Assembly (NCBI GenBank): GCA_026705925.1
Contig: JAPOZT010000023.1
Coordinates: 1 to 64,000, forward strand
Direction of reading: 5' to 3'
DNA from: Gemmatimonadota bacterium
Lineage (GTDB): Bacteria > JAAXHH01
DNA length: 64,000 bases
Shown here: positions 1 through 8,069 of the stretch, piece by piece
How positions within the stretch are numbered: position 1 is the first letter of the stretch
How the letters are laid out: each line of letters begins with the position of its first letter
Position numbers and translations under genes: made by a program
The notes under the pieces: model-generated
What the model was told of the DNA's origin: nothing
The model's database searches: none
Seen by the model: the letters and a program-made list of their open reading frames with translations, nothing else

Positions 1-6
1 ACGCGC

Positions 7-72
7 GGACTCCTCGGCGTCTCGGTGTGATGCGAATGAGCCGCGGACGGACTCCTCGGCGTCCCGGTGTGA
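7..72. repeat. Direct repeat, two 24-bp copies upstream of the first gene
   Basis: Bases 7-30 and 49-72 are near-identical 24-mers (one T/C difference), 42 bp apart. They lie in the leader just before the ribosome-binding site of the first gene. The spacing is a multiple of three and each copy ends in TGA, as in other gene-edge duplications in this window. Confidence 0.8.
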
Positions 73-84
73 AAGGAATCTCCC

Positions 85-1119
85 ATGGTCCGTGAAATTG
101 TACGGCCCGAAAAACTGGACCTCGATTCGCCCGGGCGCAGGGACTACTGGGTCGCCCTCGAACACGATTCCCTCTGGGCGGACCATCTCATCCCCCTGAC
201 GGTCATGGTCGGACCCGACGTGCGCGAAGGCGAAGGTCTTCTCGCCACAGGTTCCAACCACGGCAACGAATACGAAGGACCGGTGGCGGTCAAGGGACTG
301 CTTCAGGAGATTGAGCTGGCAGCCGTCAAGGGGCGGCTGATCTTCATTCCCGTGCTCAACCCCGCGGCCTTCCACGCGGGCCGCCGGGCCAGTGACGCCG
401 ATGACGGGGTCAACCTGAACCGGGCTTTCGTGGACGGCGCCGGAACCTCGCCGGGTCTCGCAGGCATCACCCACCGGATCGCCCAATTCGTGCGGGAACA
501 TCTCTGGCCCCGCGTGCACGTCGTCACGGACATCCATTCCGGTGGCGCCGAGCTCGACTTTGCCCAGTGCTCCAGTTATCACGAGGTGGAGGACCCGGAC
601 CAGGCGGCCGTCATCGAAGACACGGCACGGTGGTTCGGCACGCCCTTCGTGATGGTCTACCAGAACGAGACGCCCGGACTGATGGTCAGTGAAGCCGAGC
701 GGCTGGGAAAGATCACCATCGGAACCGAACTGGGCTGGGGTGAATCGGTCAATCCGGACGGTGTACAGTACGCCCGGCACGGCATACGGGCCGCCGCCAT
801 CCACCACGGCCAGCTTGCCGGTGACATTCAACCCATCGCCCATCACGCCGACGGCACCCAGATACTGACGGCCATAATCGACCGGGCCTGTTACGTGCCC
901 GCGCCTTTCCCGGGTCACTACGAACCGCTCATGGCCTGCGGCGCGCCGGTGACGGCGGGGCAGACCGTGGGAAACCTGCACGATTTCTACCGCGTGGACG
1001 ATCCGCCCTGGCCAGTGCGGGCGGGCGTGGACGGCTACGTGTTGTCGCAGGCGTTCCGACAGCCGGTCAGGCAGGGCAGCCACATCCTGGTCGTGGCCCA
1101 GGAATACCCGGCGCGGTAA
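85..1119 (+). CDS. Succinylglutamate desuccinylase/aspartoacylase-family (M14) deacylase
   Basis: A 344-residue zinc-dependent amidohydrolase of the AstE/aspartoacylase branch of the M14 fold. Members remove acyl groups from amino-acid derivatives in the cytoplasm; DoeB-like enzymes of ectoine breakdown belong here. The metal site is visible as GSNHGNEYEG near residues 57-66 (His and Glu ligands) and as a second His in TDIHSGG near 150; N-L-N-R near 110 is the substrate-carboxylate motif. A Shine-Dalgarno-like GAAAGGAA precedes the ATG. The next gene starts 17 bp downstream. The substrate cannot be assigned from sequence alone. Confidence 0.85.
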   Translation: MVREIVRPEKLDLDSPGRRDYWVALEHDSLWADHLIPLTVMVGPDVREGEGLLATGSNHGNEYEGPVAVKGLLQEIELAAVKGRLIFIPVLNPAAFHAGRRASDADDGVNLNRAFVDGAGTSPGLAGITHRIAQFVREHLWPRVHVVTDIHSGGAELDFAQCSSYHEVEDPDQAAVIEDTARWFGTPFVMVYQNETPGLMVSEAERLGKITIGTELGWGESVNPDGVQYARHGIRAAAIHHGQLAGDIQPIAHHADGTQILTAIIDRACYVPAPFPGHYEPLMACGAPVTAGQTVGNLHDFYRVDDPPWPVRAGVDGYVLSQAFRQPVRQGSHILVVAQEYPAR

Positions 1120-1136
1120 GATTCCTCCTAATCGAA

Positions 1137-1754
1137 TTGAAAAACACGGAGCCCCGCACGCAACGACTCGAAGACCATCCAGACCGGCTGAAGTGGAACG
1201 CAAGGTACCTGGCGCCGAAGCGCCTGGCGCCCAGGGGTTTCTGCCCGCTGTACGACCGGGCGACGTCCCTGGGATTTCCGGACGGTCCCGTGCTGGAACT
1301 CGCCTGCGGCCTGTCGGACCAGGCCCTCGCCCTGGCGGAGGACGGCCGCGAGGTGCTTGCCGTCGACATATCGAACGTGGCCCTGGACCACCTGCGTGAG
1401 ACGGCGGCGAAAAGAGGCATCGGGTCCCGCCTGACCTGCGTGGAAGCGGACCTGGTTTCCTGGCGTCCGCCCGCCGGCCTGAAATTCGCCCTCGTGATCT
1501 GCGTGATGTACTGGGAGGAGGCGGTCTTCGACTATGCCTGGCCCGTGGTCGCCGATGGCGGGCTCATCGCCTGGCAGGGCTTTACCCTGGACCACCTGCG
1601 GTACCGGCCCGCGCAGAACCCGGACTGGTGCTTCAAGGAAGGCGAGCCGGCAAGCCGGCTTCCCGCCGATGCGTTTGCCGTGCTGCACGAAGAGGACGTG
1701 GACGAAGGTCACCGGGTGATCCGGCGCATGGTGGCCAGAAGAAACCGAAGCTGA
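1137..1754 (+). CDS. Class I SAM-dependent methyltransferase
   Basis: A 205-residue Rossmann-type methyltransferase. Motif I, VLELACGLSDQ (about residues 60-70), binds SAM. The acidic end of beta2 (AVDIS, about 81-85) and the D of CVEADL mark motifs II and III. The start is a TTG 17 bp after the deacylase with no good ribosome-binding site, so the exact N-terminus is uncertain. The general look is TehB/TPMT-like, but no substrate-defining motif is visible. The stop codon lies inside a 15-bp tandem duplication. Confidence 0.75.
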   Translation: MKNTEPRTQRLEDHPDRLKWNARYLAPKRLAPRGFCPLYDRATSLGFPDGPVLELACGLSDQALALAEDGREVLAVDISNVALDHLRETAAKRGIGSRLTCVEADLVSWRPPAGLKFALVICVMYWEEAVFDYAWPVVADGGLIAWQGFTLDHLRYRPAQNPDWCFKEGEPASRLPADAFAVLHEEDVDEGHRVIRRMVARRNRS

Positions 1755-1785
1755 GATCCGGCCAGCTGAGGTCCGGCCAGTTGAG
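1751..1785. repeat. 15-bp tandem repeat spanning a stop codon
   Basis: Units at 1751-1765 and 1766-1780 differ by one base and a third partial copy follows. The first unit contains the TGA stop of the methyltransferase. Each unit carries its own copy of that trinucleotide in the same phase. Confidence 0.85.
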
Positions 1786-1804
1786 ATAAGGCGGGGAGAC
1801 CAGC

Positions 1805-2725
1805 ATGCAGGTACAACGAATTGCCATATTGAGCCCGGGAGAGATGGGCCATTCCGTGGGGCGGTGCCTCCTGGCGGGCGGTTTCGACGTGGGCACCTGC
1901 CTGACGGGCCGGAGCGAACGGACCCGCACGCTGACGGTGGCCGCGGGCATCCGGGACGAGCCGGACCTGGACGAACTGGTGCGGGACGCGGACCTGATCC
2001 TGGCCATCCTGGTACCCGACCAGGCCCGGGCCCTCGCCGGCCAGGTGGCGGAGGCGATGAAACGGACCGCGTCCTCGAGACGGGCCGGGTCCCCGCCGGC
2101 CTACGCCGACTGCAACGCCATCTCCCCGGATTCGGCGCGGCAGATCGACCGGGTCATCACCGCCGCTGGAGGCCGCTTCATCGACGCCGGCATCATCGGC
2201 GGCCCACCGGGCGCAGACGAGAAGACCCGATTCTACGCTTCCGGCCCCCACGAGACCATACTCTCGCAACTGGACGGCCACGGCATCCTCGTCCGGCCGT
2301 TGGGCGGCGAAGTGGGCCGGGCGTCGGGCATCAAGATGTGCTATGCCTCGGTCACCAAGGGGACCTCCGCCCTCCATGCCGCGGCGCTCACCGCCGCCGA
2401 AGTCATGGGACTAGGGGAGGAACTGCTGGCGGAATTCGCCGAAAGCCAGGGGCAGCGGCTCAAGGCTATGGGCGGCGTGAACAGCCTGTCGGCCAAGGCC
2501 TTCCGCTGGATCGGCGAAATGCAGGAGATCGCGGCGACCTACGACCGGGCCGGGGTGTCGCCCGGTTTTCACGAAGGCGCCGAACACATTTTCCGCCTCA
2601 TCGCCGAGAGTCCCATCGGCCACGAACGGCCCGAGACCGTGGACCGCGACCGCACCCTTGAGGAAACGGTGGCCATCTTCGCGGACGAGGCGCGGCGGCG
2701 GGCACGCGAATCCGGGAAAGGGTAA
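1805..2725 (+). CDS. NAD(P)-dependent oxidoreductase, 6PGDH-like N-domain with DUF1932-type C-domain
   Basis: A 306-residue dehydrogenase of the beta-hydroxyacid/6-phosphogluconate dehydrogenase superfamily. The N-terminal Rossmann domain has LSPGEMGHSVG (about residues 9-19), a variant of the GxGxxG nucleotide loop, followed by TGRS. The mid-protein segment GAxID-like GGRFIDAGIIGGPP and the GGEVGRASGIKMCYASVTKG helix fit the catalytic Lys region. The C-terminal helical part resembles DUF1932, usually paired with this N-domain. The ATG has GGGGAG 9 bp upstream. The substrate is unknown; a small hydroxyacid or phospho-sugar acid is plausible. Confidence 0.8.
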   Translation: MQVQRIAILSPGEMGHSVGRCLLAGGFDVGTCLTGRSERTRTLTVAAGIRDEPDLDELVRDADLILAILVPDQARALAGQVAEAMKRTASSRRAGSPPAYADCNAISPDSARQIDRVITAAGGRFIDAGIIGGPPGADEKTRFYASGPHETILSQLDGHGILVRPLGGEVGRASGIKMCYASVTKGTSALHAAALTAAEVMGLGEELLAEFAESQGQRLKAMGGVNSLSAKAFRWIGEMQEIAATYDRAGVSPGFHEGAEHIFRLIAESPIGHERPETVDRDRTLEETVAIFADEARRRARESGKG

Positions 2726-2730
2726 GCGCC

Positions 2731-4515
2731 ATCCCTTCGATCCACACCATCGGCATTCCGGTCCGCAGCGTCAACTGGGTCCGGGTCTTCCCCACGCTGG
2801 ACGGGGCCGGCCGGGACTGCCTGGTGGCCGTGATGGGTCAGCAGGCGGCGGGGTTCACCGTCGTGAAAATCGATCCGGCCACGGGCACGACCTCCCAGGT
2901 GACTTCATCCGATCCCACCGCCAATTTCCCCACGGGCGCACTGCGCACCCGCGACGGACGAATCTACGTCGGGGCCGCCTACGCAGGGCATCTCTACCGT
3001 TACGATCCCGCGACGGAACGGCTGGACGACCTGGGCGCCATCAACCTGCCCGACGATACCTTTCCCTGTAACATGGACGAGGACGCGGACGGCGTGATCT
3101 GGATCGGGTGCTACGGGTCGGCCGGCCTGACGAGCTACGACCCCGCGGCCGATGCCTTCACCCGCCACGGGCGGATGGACGAGACCGACATGTACTGCTA
3201 TCCCCACGTCGGCGCGGGGGGCACGATCGCCTGCCACATCAGGATGACCCGTCCGCATGTGGTCGTCTACGATCCGGCGTCGGGCCGGCGCGAGACCGTG
3301 GGGACCGTGGTCACGGAGGACGGGGGATCGCTGAACCTGTACCGGGCGGGCGACGGGCAACTTTACATCCGGTCGACCGCGGGCGATTACCGACTGAACG
3401 GCTTCGAAGCCGAACCCGTAGATGATCTACCGGATTCGGCACCGCCGCCTACCCTCTCCGATGGATCCACGGCGGATTTCGCGGACCGGGCAATCCAGAT
3501 GTTCCGCGAGATGGCCATTACTCAACCGGGATCCAACAGGATGCGCACCCTGCCCGTAGCCTATGAATCCTCGGGCAGCGAGATCTTCCTGGTGCATCGC
3601 GGACCCGACGACAACCTGTATGGCTCGAGCATCCTGCCGCTTCACTTCTTCCGCCATGATCCGTCTACCGGCGCCATGGACGACCTGGGCATATGCACCA
3701 CCGCCACTGGGGAAGCCTATTCCATGGCCAACATGGACGGCAAGCTCTACATCTGCTCCTACCCGGGTGCCGTGCTGTCCGTCTACGATCCCGCCCGACC
3801 CTACCATTTCGGGAAAGACACGGGCAGCAACCCCCGCGACCTAGGTCGCATGGACGAGATTTCCTATCGGCCGCGTTCCATGGTCGCCGGTCCCCTGGGC
3901 CGCGTGTGGACGGCCTCCGTGCCGAACTACGGCATGTGGGGAGGACCGTTGTCCTGGTACGATCCGGTCGCGGATGCATTCGGTACCTATCGCGATATCG
4001 CCGGGGACGCAAGTTGCTGGTCGCTGGCCTGGCTGGAAGCCCATGGCCTGCTGGCCGTCGGCACGACGATCGATGGCGGCACCGGCACGCAGCCGCGGGT
4101 AGACCAGGCGTCGCTGTTCCTCTGGGACTACGAGAAGGAGGAAAAGGTGTGGGAGGGCCGGCTACCGGTCGAGGTTACGGCCGTCAACGCGCTGGTCGTC
4201 ATGGACGGCTCCCTGCTGTGCGGGACGGCTCGCGTAGAATCCGGATCCATCCTCTTCGTTTTCGATGCCGATGACCGGCGGTTCGTGCACCTGGCTTCCC
4301 TACCGGGCGGGCGAGCCCTGGACGGAGGAATCCAGAACGGTCCGGATGGCGGTATATACGGATTCACGACCGACTGTTTCTACCGTTTCGATTCCGCCGC
4401 CGGCGTCGTGACCACGATTCTCGAAGCGCCGACCGCCTTCCAGACTCCCGGTCCGATGTACGGGGACGGTGTCTACTTCACGAAGAAACACGAGCTGAAG
4501 AAACTGGTGTTCTGA
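2731..4515 (+). CDS. Beta-propeller repeat protein of unknown function (probable AUC start)
   Basis: About 594 residues built from repeating propeller blades: recurring YDPA(S/T)xx and LGxI/LYxYDP units appear roughly every 45-60 residues (for example near 100, 145, 185, 360 and 420), as in SMP-30-like or PQQ-like propellers. No signal peptide is seen. The first canonical start (GTG 2824) would begin inside a blade-like strand. The frame stays open and protein-like upstream to ATC at 2731, five bases after the previous stop and downstream of a purine-rich stretch, so I extend it there. A ligand-binding or lactonase-like role is possible; no catalytic residues can be named. The fold call is good, the start and function are not. 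Confidence 0.6.
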   Translation: MPSIHTIGIPVRSVNWVRVFPTLDGAGRDCLVAVMGQQAAGFTVVKIDPATGTTSQVTSSDPTANFPTGALRTRDGRIYVGAAYAGHLYRYDPATERLDDLGAINLPDDTFPCNMDEDADGVIWIGCYGSAGLTSYDPAADAFTRHGRMDETDMYCYPHVGAGGTIACHIRMTRPHVVVYDPASGRRETVGTVVTEDGGSLNLYRAGDGQLYIRSTAGDYRLNGFEAEPVDDLPDSAPPPTLSDGSTADFADRAIQMFREMAITQPGSNRMRTLPVAYESSGSEIFLVHRGPDDNLYGSSILPLHFFRHDPSTGAMDDLGICTTATGEAYSMANMDGKLYICSYPGAVLSVYDPARPYHFGKDTGSNPRDLGRMDEISYRPRSMVAGPLGRVWTASVPNYGMWGGPLSWYDPVADAFGTYRDIAGDASCWSLAWLEAHGLLAVGTTIDGGTGTQPRVDQASLFLWDYEKEEKVWEGRLPVEVTAVNALVVMDGSLLCGTARVESGSILFVFDADDRRFVHLASLPGGRALDGGIQNGPDGGIYGFTTDCFYRFDSAAGVVTTILEAPTAFQTPGPMYGDGVYFTKKHELKKLVF

Positions 4516-4626
4516 AATATGATGGACCGTAAATGCCCTTCCTGACCTTGACAGGCCCGGCTGCATGCCGTAAATATGCAATGGATTTTAATTGCGCATC
4601 GCCAACCAATCACGAGGATCCGTCAG

Positions 4627-5622
4627 ATGAAAAACCCGTTCAGGTCGTGGAAAAGGTCAGTGCTTCTTGCCGGTCTGGTCTCGCTGTTGCTGATCGCACC
4701 GGACCCGGTCGCCGCGCTGGATGCCCCGCAATCCTGGGAACTGCGCAAATCCACGATTATCGACCTGCCCCGGACCCATCCGGCGGCGTCTTACCTGCCC
4801 GATCTGATCAAGCGCCTAGCGTCTGGGCAGGGCGGGGGGTCGCCCGTGTCCGAGGCGGAGTTCCTGGCTCTGTTCGACCGGCCTGAAAGCCGCGAGGTCT
4901 ACAACAACCAGTTGATCAAGGTGGCCACGCCCCGGAGCGTCGCGATTCAGAACAAGGCCCACGAGGATTTCTCGCGCGTATTCCTGACGGATAAGCGGGT
5001 GAAGCGGGGTGTTGCGTTCCTCGAGGAGAAGAAAGACCTGCTGGGCCGGGCAAAGCGGACCTACGGGGTGGCCCCGAAGGACATCGTGTCCATCCTGATG
5101 TGGGAATCCGGCCTGGGCGAGTTCACGGGCAAATACCGCGTGTTCAATGTCCTGGTCGCGCAGCTGTTATACCTGGAGGAGGCGCAGCAGGCAGCCGTGC
5201 GACGGATTAAGGCAGGGGGTGAAGCCGATCCGCTCGCCTCGGCCGCGGTAGCCGAAAGACAGCAGGAACGCTTCGCGAAAATCCGCCGCAGGTGCGTCGG
5301 CAACCTGGTGGCGCTCCTGCGCCATAGCAAAGCCACCGGCGTGGACCCACTGTCCCTTCGCGGTTCCTGGGCCGGCGCCATCGGGTACCCGCAGTTCATG
5401 CCGGCCAGCATGCCCCATGCCGCCGATGGAGACGGGGATGGCGAAATCAACCTGCATTCGTGGCCGGACGCCATCATGAGTGTGGCAAAGTACCTCAACG
5501 AACGGGGCAAGTACGGCACAGCCGATGCCGCGCGCCGCAAGGCCATCTTCAGCTACAACCCCATCGACTCCTACGTAAACGGTGTGATCAAGTACGCCGA
5601 AGCCATCTCGAAGGCGCGCTGA
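4627..5622 (+). CDS. Lytic murein transglycosylase, MltB/SLT_2 type (GH103)
   Basis: A 331-residue exported peptidoglycan-cleaving enzyme. From ATG 4627 (GAGGA 8 bp upstream, preferred over the in-frame 4576) there is a positively charged n-region and a hydrophobic h-region ending near APDPVAA (about residues 25-31). The catalytic glutamate lies in MWESGLGEF (about 158-166). The SWAGAIGYPQFMP block followed by DGDGDGEINLHSW is the MltB-type substrate-groove signature. It should act in the periplasm on glycan strands and release 1,6-anhydro-muropeptides. It ends in a triple 15-bp repeat that contains the stop codon. Confidence 0.88.
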   Translation: MKNPFRSWKRSVLLAGLVSLLLIAPDPVAALDAPQSWELRKSTIIDLPRTHPAASYLPDLIKRLASGQGGGSPVSEAEFLALFDRPESREVYNNQLIKVATPRSVAIQNKAHEDFSRVFLTDKRVKRGVAFLEEKKDLLGRAKRTYGVAPKDIVSILMWESGLGEFTGKYRVFNVLVAQLLYLEEAQQAAVRRIKAGGEADPLASAAVAERQQERFAKIRRRCVGNLVALLRHSKATGVDPLSLRGSWAGAIGYPQFMPASMPHAADGDGDGEINLHSWPDAIMSVAKYLNERGKYGTADAARRKAIFSYNPIDSYVNGVIKYAEAISKAR

Positions 5623-5652
5623 TCGAAGGCGCGCTGATCGAAGGCGCGCTAA
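5608..5652. repeat. Three tandem 15-bp units spanning the mltB-like stop codon
   Basis: Units 5608-5622, 5623-5637 and 5638-5652 are identical except for the last two bases. Each ends in a stop trinucleotide (TGA, TGA, TAA). Loss of the first stop would add one five-residue unit and then terminate again. Confidence 0.93.
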
Positions 5653-5666
5653 GCCGGCATCTTAAT

Positions 5667-6458
5667 CTAAAGCGCTATGATCCGCCGGATGCGCTCGGCG
5701 GTTTCCCGCATGGTGTCGTCGTCGCCGCCAACCTCGCTCACCAGGGCACCGTCGAACCCGATGCCGCGCAATTCAGCCATGACCGCCGGCCAGTCCGTAT
5801 CGCCGTCCATCAGCTGGACCCAGGCGCCTTCCCCGCGCCGGAAATCCTTCACGTGCACCTTGAAGATCCGTCGGCCCAGTTCCTTGATCCACATGTCGGG
5901 GTAGCCGTAGAGGATCATGTTAGCCGTGTCCAGGTAGATACCGATGGCGGGCGATCCTACCTCGTCGACGAGTTGGCGGGCTTCCCGGGGACTCAGCATG
6001 AACTGGTTCCACACGTTCTCGATGCCGATCCGTGTGCCGCGGCGTTCCGCCTCAGGCGCGAGATCACGCAGGGCGTCGCGGAAGTTGTCCCAGGTCGTCC
6101 CGTAGGAACTCGCCGGATCGAGCGCTCCGGGATGCAGGAGGAGGGCGTCTACACTCAGGATCTCGGCGATTTCGAAGCCGCGCTCGAGGATGGCAACCCG
6201 CTTCGCCCGTTCTTCCGCGGACGGCGACAACAGGGAGCCGGCATCACTGCGGATGGCGATCATGGAACACAGTTCGAGTCCATGATTCCTGCAGGCCTCC
6301 CCCACGGCGGCAATCTCCGAGGTAGAGGCGTCTATGTCCGGTGAACCCTGGTCGGAGAAAACCAGTTCGATGGCCTCGTAGCCCAGATCCCGGGTCTTCG
6401 AGAGATCCGCTTCGAGATCCTGGCGGGCGAGACAGAGTTGCGTGATGCCTGGCTTCAT
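5667..6458 (-). CDS. Sugar phosphate isomerase/epimerase (xylose isomerase-like TIM barrel)
   Basis: About 263 residues with the AP-endonuclease-2/xylose-isomerase-like TIM-barrel pattern: GITQLCLARQD at strand 1, LGYEAIELVF at strand 2, ALLLHPG, IGIENVWNQ (metal-binding Glu, about residue 147), IYLDTANM (Asp/His side) and FKVHVKDF (His). C-terminal SEVGGDD provides the last acidic ligand. The start chosen is ATG 6458, preceded by AAGGAG 10 bp upstream, rather than GTG 6491. Such enzymes interconvert keto- and aldo-sugars or epimerise them. The substrate is not predictable. It is divergent from the selenoprotein redoxin. Confidence 0.82.
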   Translation of the reverse strand: MKPGITQLCLARQDLEADLSKTRDLGYEAIELVFSDQGSPDIDASTSEIAAVGEACRNHGLELCSMIAIRSDAGSLLSPSAEERAKRVAILERGFEIAEILSVDALLLHPGALDPASSYGTTWDNFRDALRDLAPEAERRGTRIGIENVWNQFMLSPREARQLVDEVGSPAIGIYLDTANMILYGYPDMWIKELGRRIFKVHVKDFRRGEGAWVQLMDGDTDWPAVMAELRGIGFDGALVSEVGGDDDTMRETAERIRRIIAL

Positions 6459-6524
6459 GAGGAGGCGGCTCCTTGGAATCGTTTTGGGCACATGAAATCG
6501 TTGCGGACGGCGGTATTTTTGAAG

Positions 6525-6553
6525 TTAACAGTCGTGTCGGGGTAGGTTATATT
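6525..6553 (+). promoter_or_regulatory. Sigma-70-type promoter for the redoxin selenoprotein gene
   Basis: TTAACA at 6525-6530 (5 of 6 matches to TTGACA), a 17-bp spacer, then TATATT at 6548-6553 (5 of 6 to TATAAT). It lies about 55 bp upstream of the ATG at 6608 in an AT-rich pocket within GC-rich DNA. This is a consensus match only. Confidence 0.6.
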
Positions 6554-6607
6554 ATAAGTAACAAAACGCAAGCGAATTGCGCTGCAACTGAAACGAGGAG
6601 GAAGACC

Positions 6608-7183
6608 ATGATTCATACACTGGCGCGGTGGTGCTTCGCCCTGGCCCTGGTCGGCCTGGTGGCGGAGTCCGCCGACGCGCAACCCCGTAACCTGGCGCCG
6701 AGGCTGAGTGAGGCCGCACCGGAGTTCAGCCTGCAGGACGTTAACGGCGAGACCGTCAACTTCGCCGATTACAAGGGCAGCAAGAACCTGCTTGTGGTCG
6801 TCGACCGCGGCTGGATAGGCTACTGGTGACCCCTTTGCTTACGGCAACTGGGGCAGTTGCAATCCGATTACGAACGCATAGCAGCACTCGACACCGAACT
6901 ACTCTTCATCAATCCCGAAGATCTCGACCAGACCAGGGACTTCGTCGCCAAGTCGAAAGTCACGAGGGAGGAACTCTCCTTCCCCGTACTCGCCGACCCG
7001 GACCGGACTATTCCCACCAAGTTCAAGATCCAGAAAGCGACCGATAAGGGAACGGAAGTCATTCCCACGGCCTTCATCATCGACAAGGAAGGCATCCTTC
7101 GGTTCAAGTACGTGGGATCGGATCCCTTCGACCGGCCGTCGACCGACAGCCTGGTGGAGATCCTGGGTATGATCGAAGGGTAG
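6608..7183 (+). CDS. Secreted redoxin/peroxiredoxin-like selenoprotein (Sec encoded by TGA 6827-6829)
   Basis: A 191-residue thioredoxin-fold redoxin when the in-frame TGA at codon 74 is read as selenocysteine. The ATG at 6608 has GAGGAG 7 bp upstream. Residues 1-24 form a signal peptide ending SADA. APEFSLQD (about 37-44) and the YKGSKNLLVVV strand are typical of AhpC/TSA redoxins. The TGA falls in GYW-U-PLC, the position of the peroxidatic Cys in WCPxC, and leaves a UxxC pair (U74, C77). The same frame continues through RQLGQL to the cis-Pro region VIPTAFIIDKEG and ends normally at 7183. A 7-bp hairpin with a GGG loop follows the TGA. Predicted role: periplasmic peroxide or thiol redox chemistry. 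The alternative is a Cys-to-stop nonsense mutation. Confidence 0.85.
6827..6860 (+). promoter_or_regulatory. Putative bacterial SECIS element just after the UGA codon
   Basis: GCAACTG (6844-6850) pairs perfectly with CAGTTGC (6854-6860) around a GGG loop (6851-6853). The loop begins 22 nt after the last base of the TGA (6829). Published bacterial SECIS rules ask for a small apical loop with G in its first two positions, about 16-37 nt from the UGA; this stem fits. It also encodes conserved redoxin residues, so SECIS identity is inference. Confidence 0.75.
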
Positions 7184-7227
7184 CAAGTCTGTTTTGAAGT
7201 CGAGATGAAGTTCGATTGAGGTAGAGT

Positions 7228-7665
7228 TTACGAAGCGAAGTTGACGTCAGGACGCCAGGTTCCTGATTCGTCGGACACGAATTCGACCAGGATCTGGGTT
7301 TCCAGCCAGACTTCGTAGAGCGGTCCGCCTAGCCTCGGCCGAAAGCGGTGGTGAAGTCCATGTGATTCCGCCACCGCTTTCAAATGGTCGAGGCTATTTC
7401 TTGTTTCGAGCAGAAAATGGGTCGAATTGAAATTCTGTACTTCTTCGGCCGGCCTGAATTCCGCGGCGTGTTTTCCGGGGCAGAGCAGGTAGTTGTTCGG
7501 GATGAATTCGATCATCTCGCCGGACTGACGGTCCCAGGCGCATACCCAGGCGCCTTCCATGGTCTTCGAGGTGAAGGGGTACACAGATCCATCCGTCAAC
7601 TCTGCCAGGATCCCTGCCGCTCGTTCGGGGTTTGATGCCGTAATGGAAAGGTGTTTGATCTGCAT
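7228..7665 (-). CDS. VOC-family (glyoxalase/bleomycin-resistance fold) protein
   Basis: About 145 residues from ATG 7665 (MQIKHLSIT). The N-terminal beta strand with His (IKHLSI), the central FNSTHFLLET strand and the closing QILVEFVSDE strand give the paired beta-alpha-beta-beta-beta layout of the vicinal-oxygen-chelate fold. His and Glu residues at strand ends could bind a divalent metal. An upstream GTG-type extension to 7713 looks unlike the family and is rejected. No substrate can be named. It starts a minus-strand run of small accessory genes. Confidence 0.6.
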   Translation of the reverse strand: MQIKHLSITASNPERAAGILAELTDGSVYPFTSKTMEGAWVCAWDRQSGEMIEFIPNNYLLCPGKHAAEFRPAEEVQNFNSTHFLLETRNSLDHLKAVAESHGLHHRFRPRLGGPLYEVWLETQILVEFVSDESGTWRPDVNFAS

Positions 7666-7721
7666 ATGGCGATGCGACTCTATATGGGTGTGTAATCTGC
7701 AGAACGCGCACAAGCGTTGCG

Positions 7722-8045
7722 TTATTCACGCGGTTCAGTATGGATAAGAAAGACCTTCGTTTCAAATCCTCCTCTTTTCTCCTTCTTCGCGTTTCTCATT
7801 TTCTCGAGTTGTATCGGATCAATTCCCATTCGAGACGCAATAGCGTATACCACCTCCAGGATATCAATTAATTCCTCGGCGTCATTGGAAGTGTTGAATT
7901 CCCCGACTTCCTCCACAAGTTTGCGTCTGAGTTCATGAATATACTCGGCCCTGTCGAGAACTCGGGTCGTCGGACGATCGCCCGCAGCAGCAATGATATC
8001 GGGAATCCTGTCCCGAACAAGCTTGTTGTGATCAACTCGTTTCAT
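7722..8045 (-). CDS. MazG-like nucleotide pyrophosphohydrolase / phosphoribosyl-ATP pyrophosphohydrolase-like
   Basis: A 107-residue all-alpha NTP pyrophosphatase. KLVRDRIPDII near residues 8-18 is the signature of the small YKLVRDKIPEII subfamily. Metal-binding acidic motifs are LVEEVGEF and EELIDILEVV (EExxE plus ExxD arrangement, about residues 43-68). The start at ATG 8045 follows GGAGGG with a 7-nt spacer. Such proteins hydrolyse (d)NTPs to monophosphates and are often carried with defence or mobile genes. Base composition is lower in GC than the flanks. Confidence 0.75.
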   Translation of the reverse strand: MKRVDHNKLVRDRIPDIIAAAGDRPTTRVLDRAEYIHELRRKLVEEVGEFNTSNDAEELIDILEVVYAIASRMGIDPIQLEKMRNAKKEKRGGFETKVFLIHTEPRE

Positions 8046-8069
8046 TGCTGCACCCTCCACGGCGCAATT

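Noticed and set aside
5608-5652. Repeat arrays read as a CRISPR
   Set aside because: Units are 15-18 bp, directly abutting, without spacers, and no cas genes are present.
6608-7183. Redoxin as a frameshifted or truncated pseudogene, or as two separate genes
   Set aside because: Both halves are in the same frame with no indel. The only interruption is TGA at the catalytic Cys position, with a SECIS-like stem after it. The second fragment would start at a weak TTG without a ribosome-binding site.
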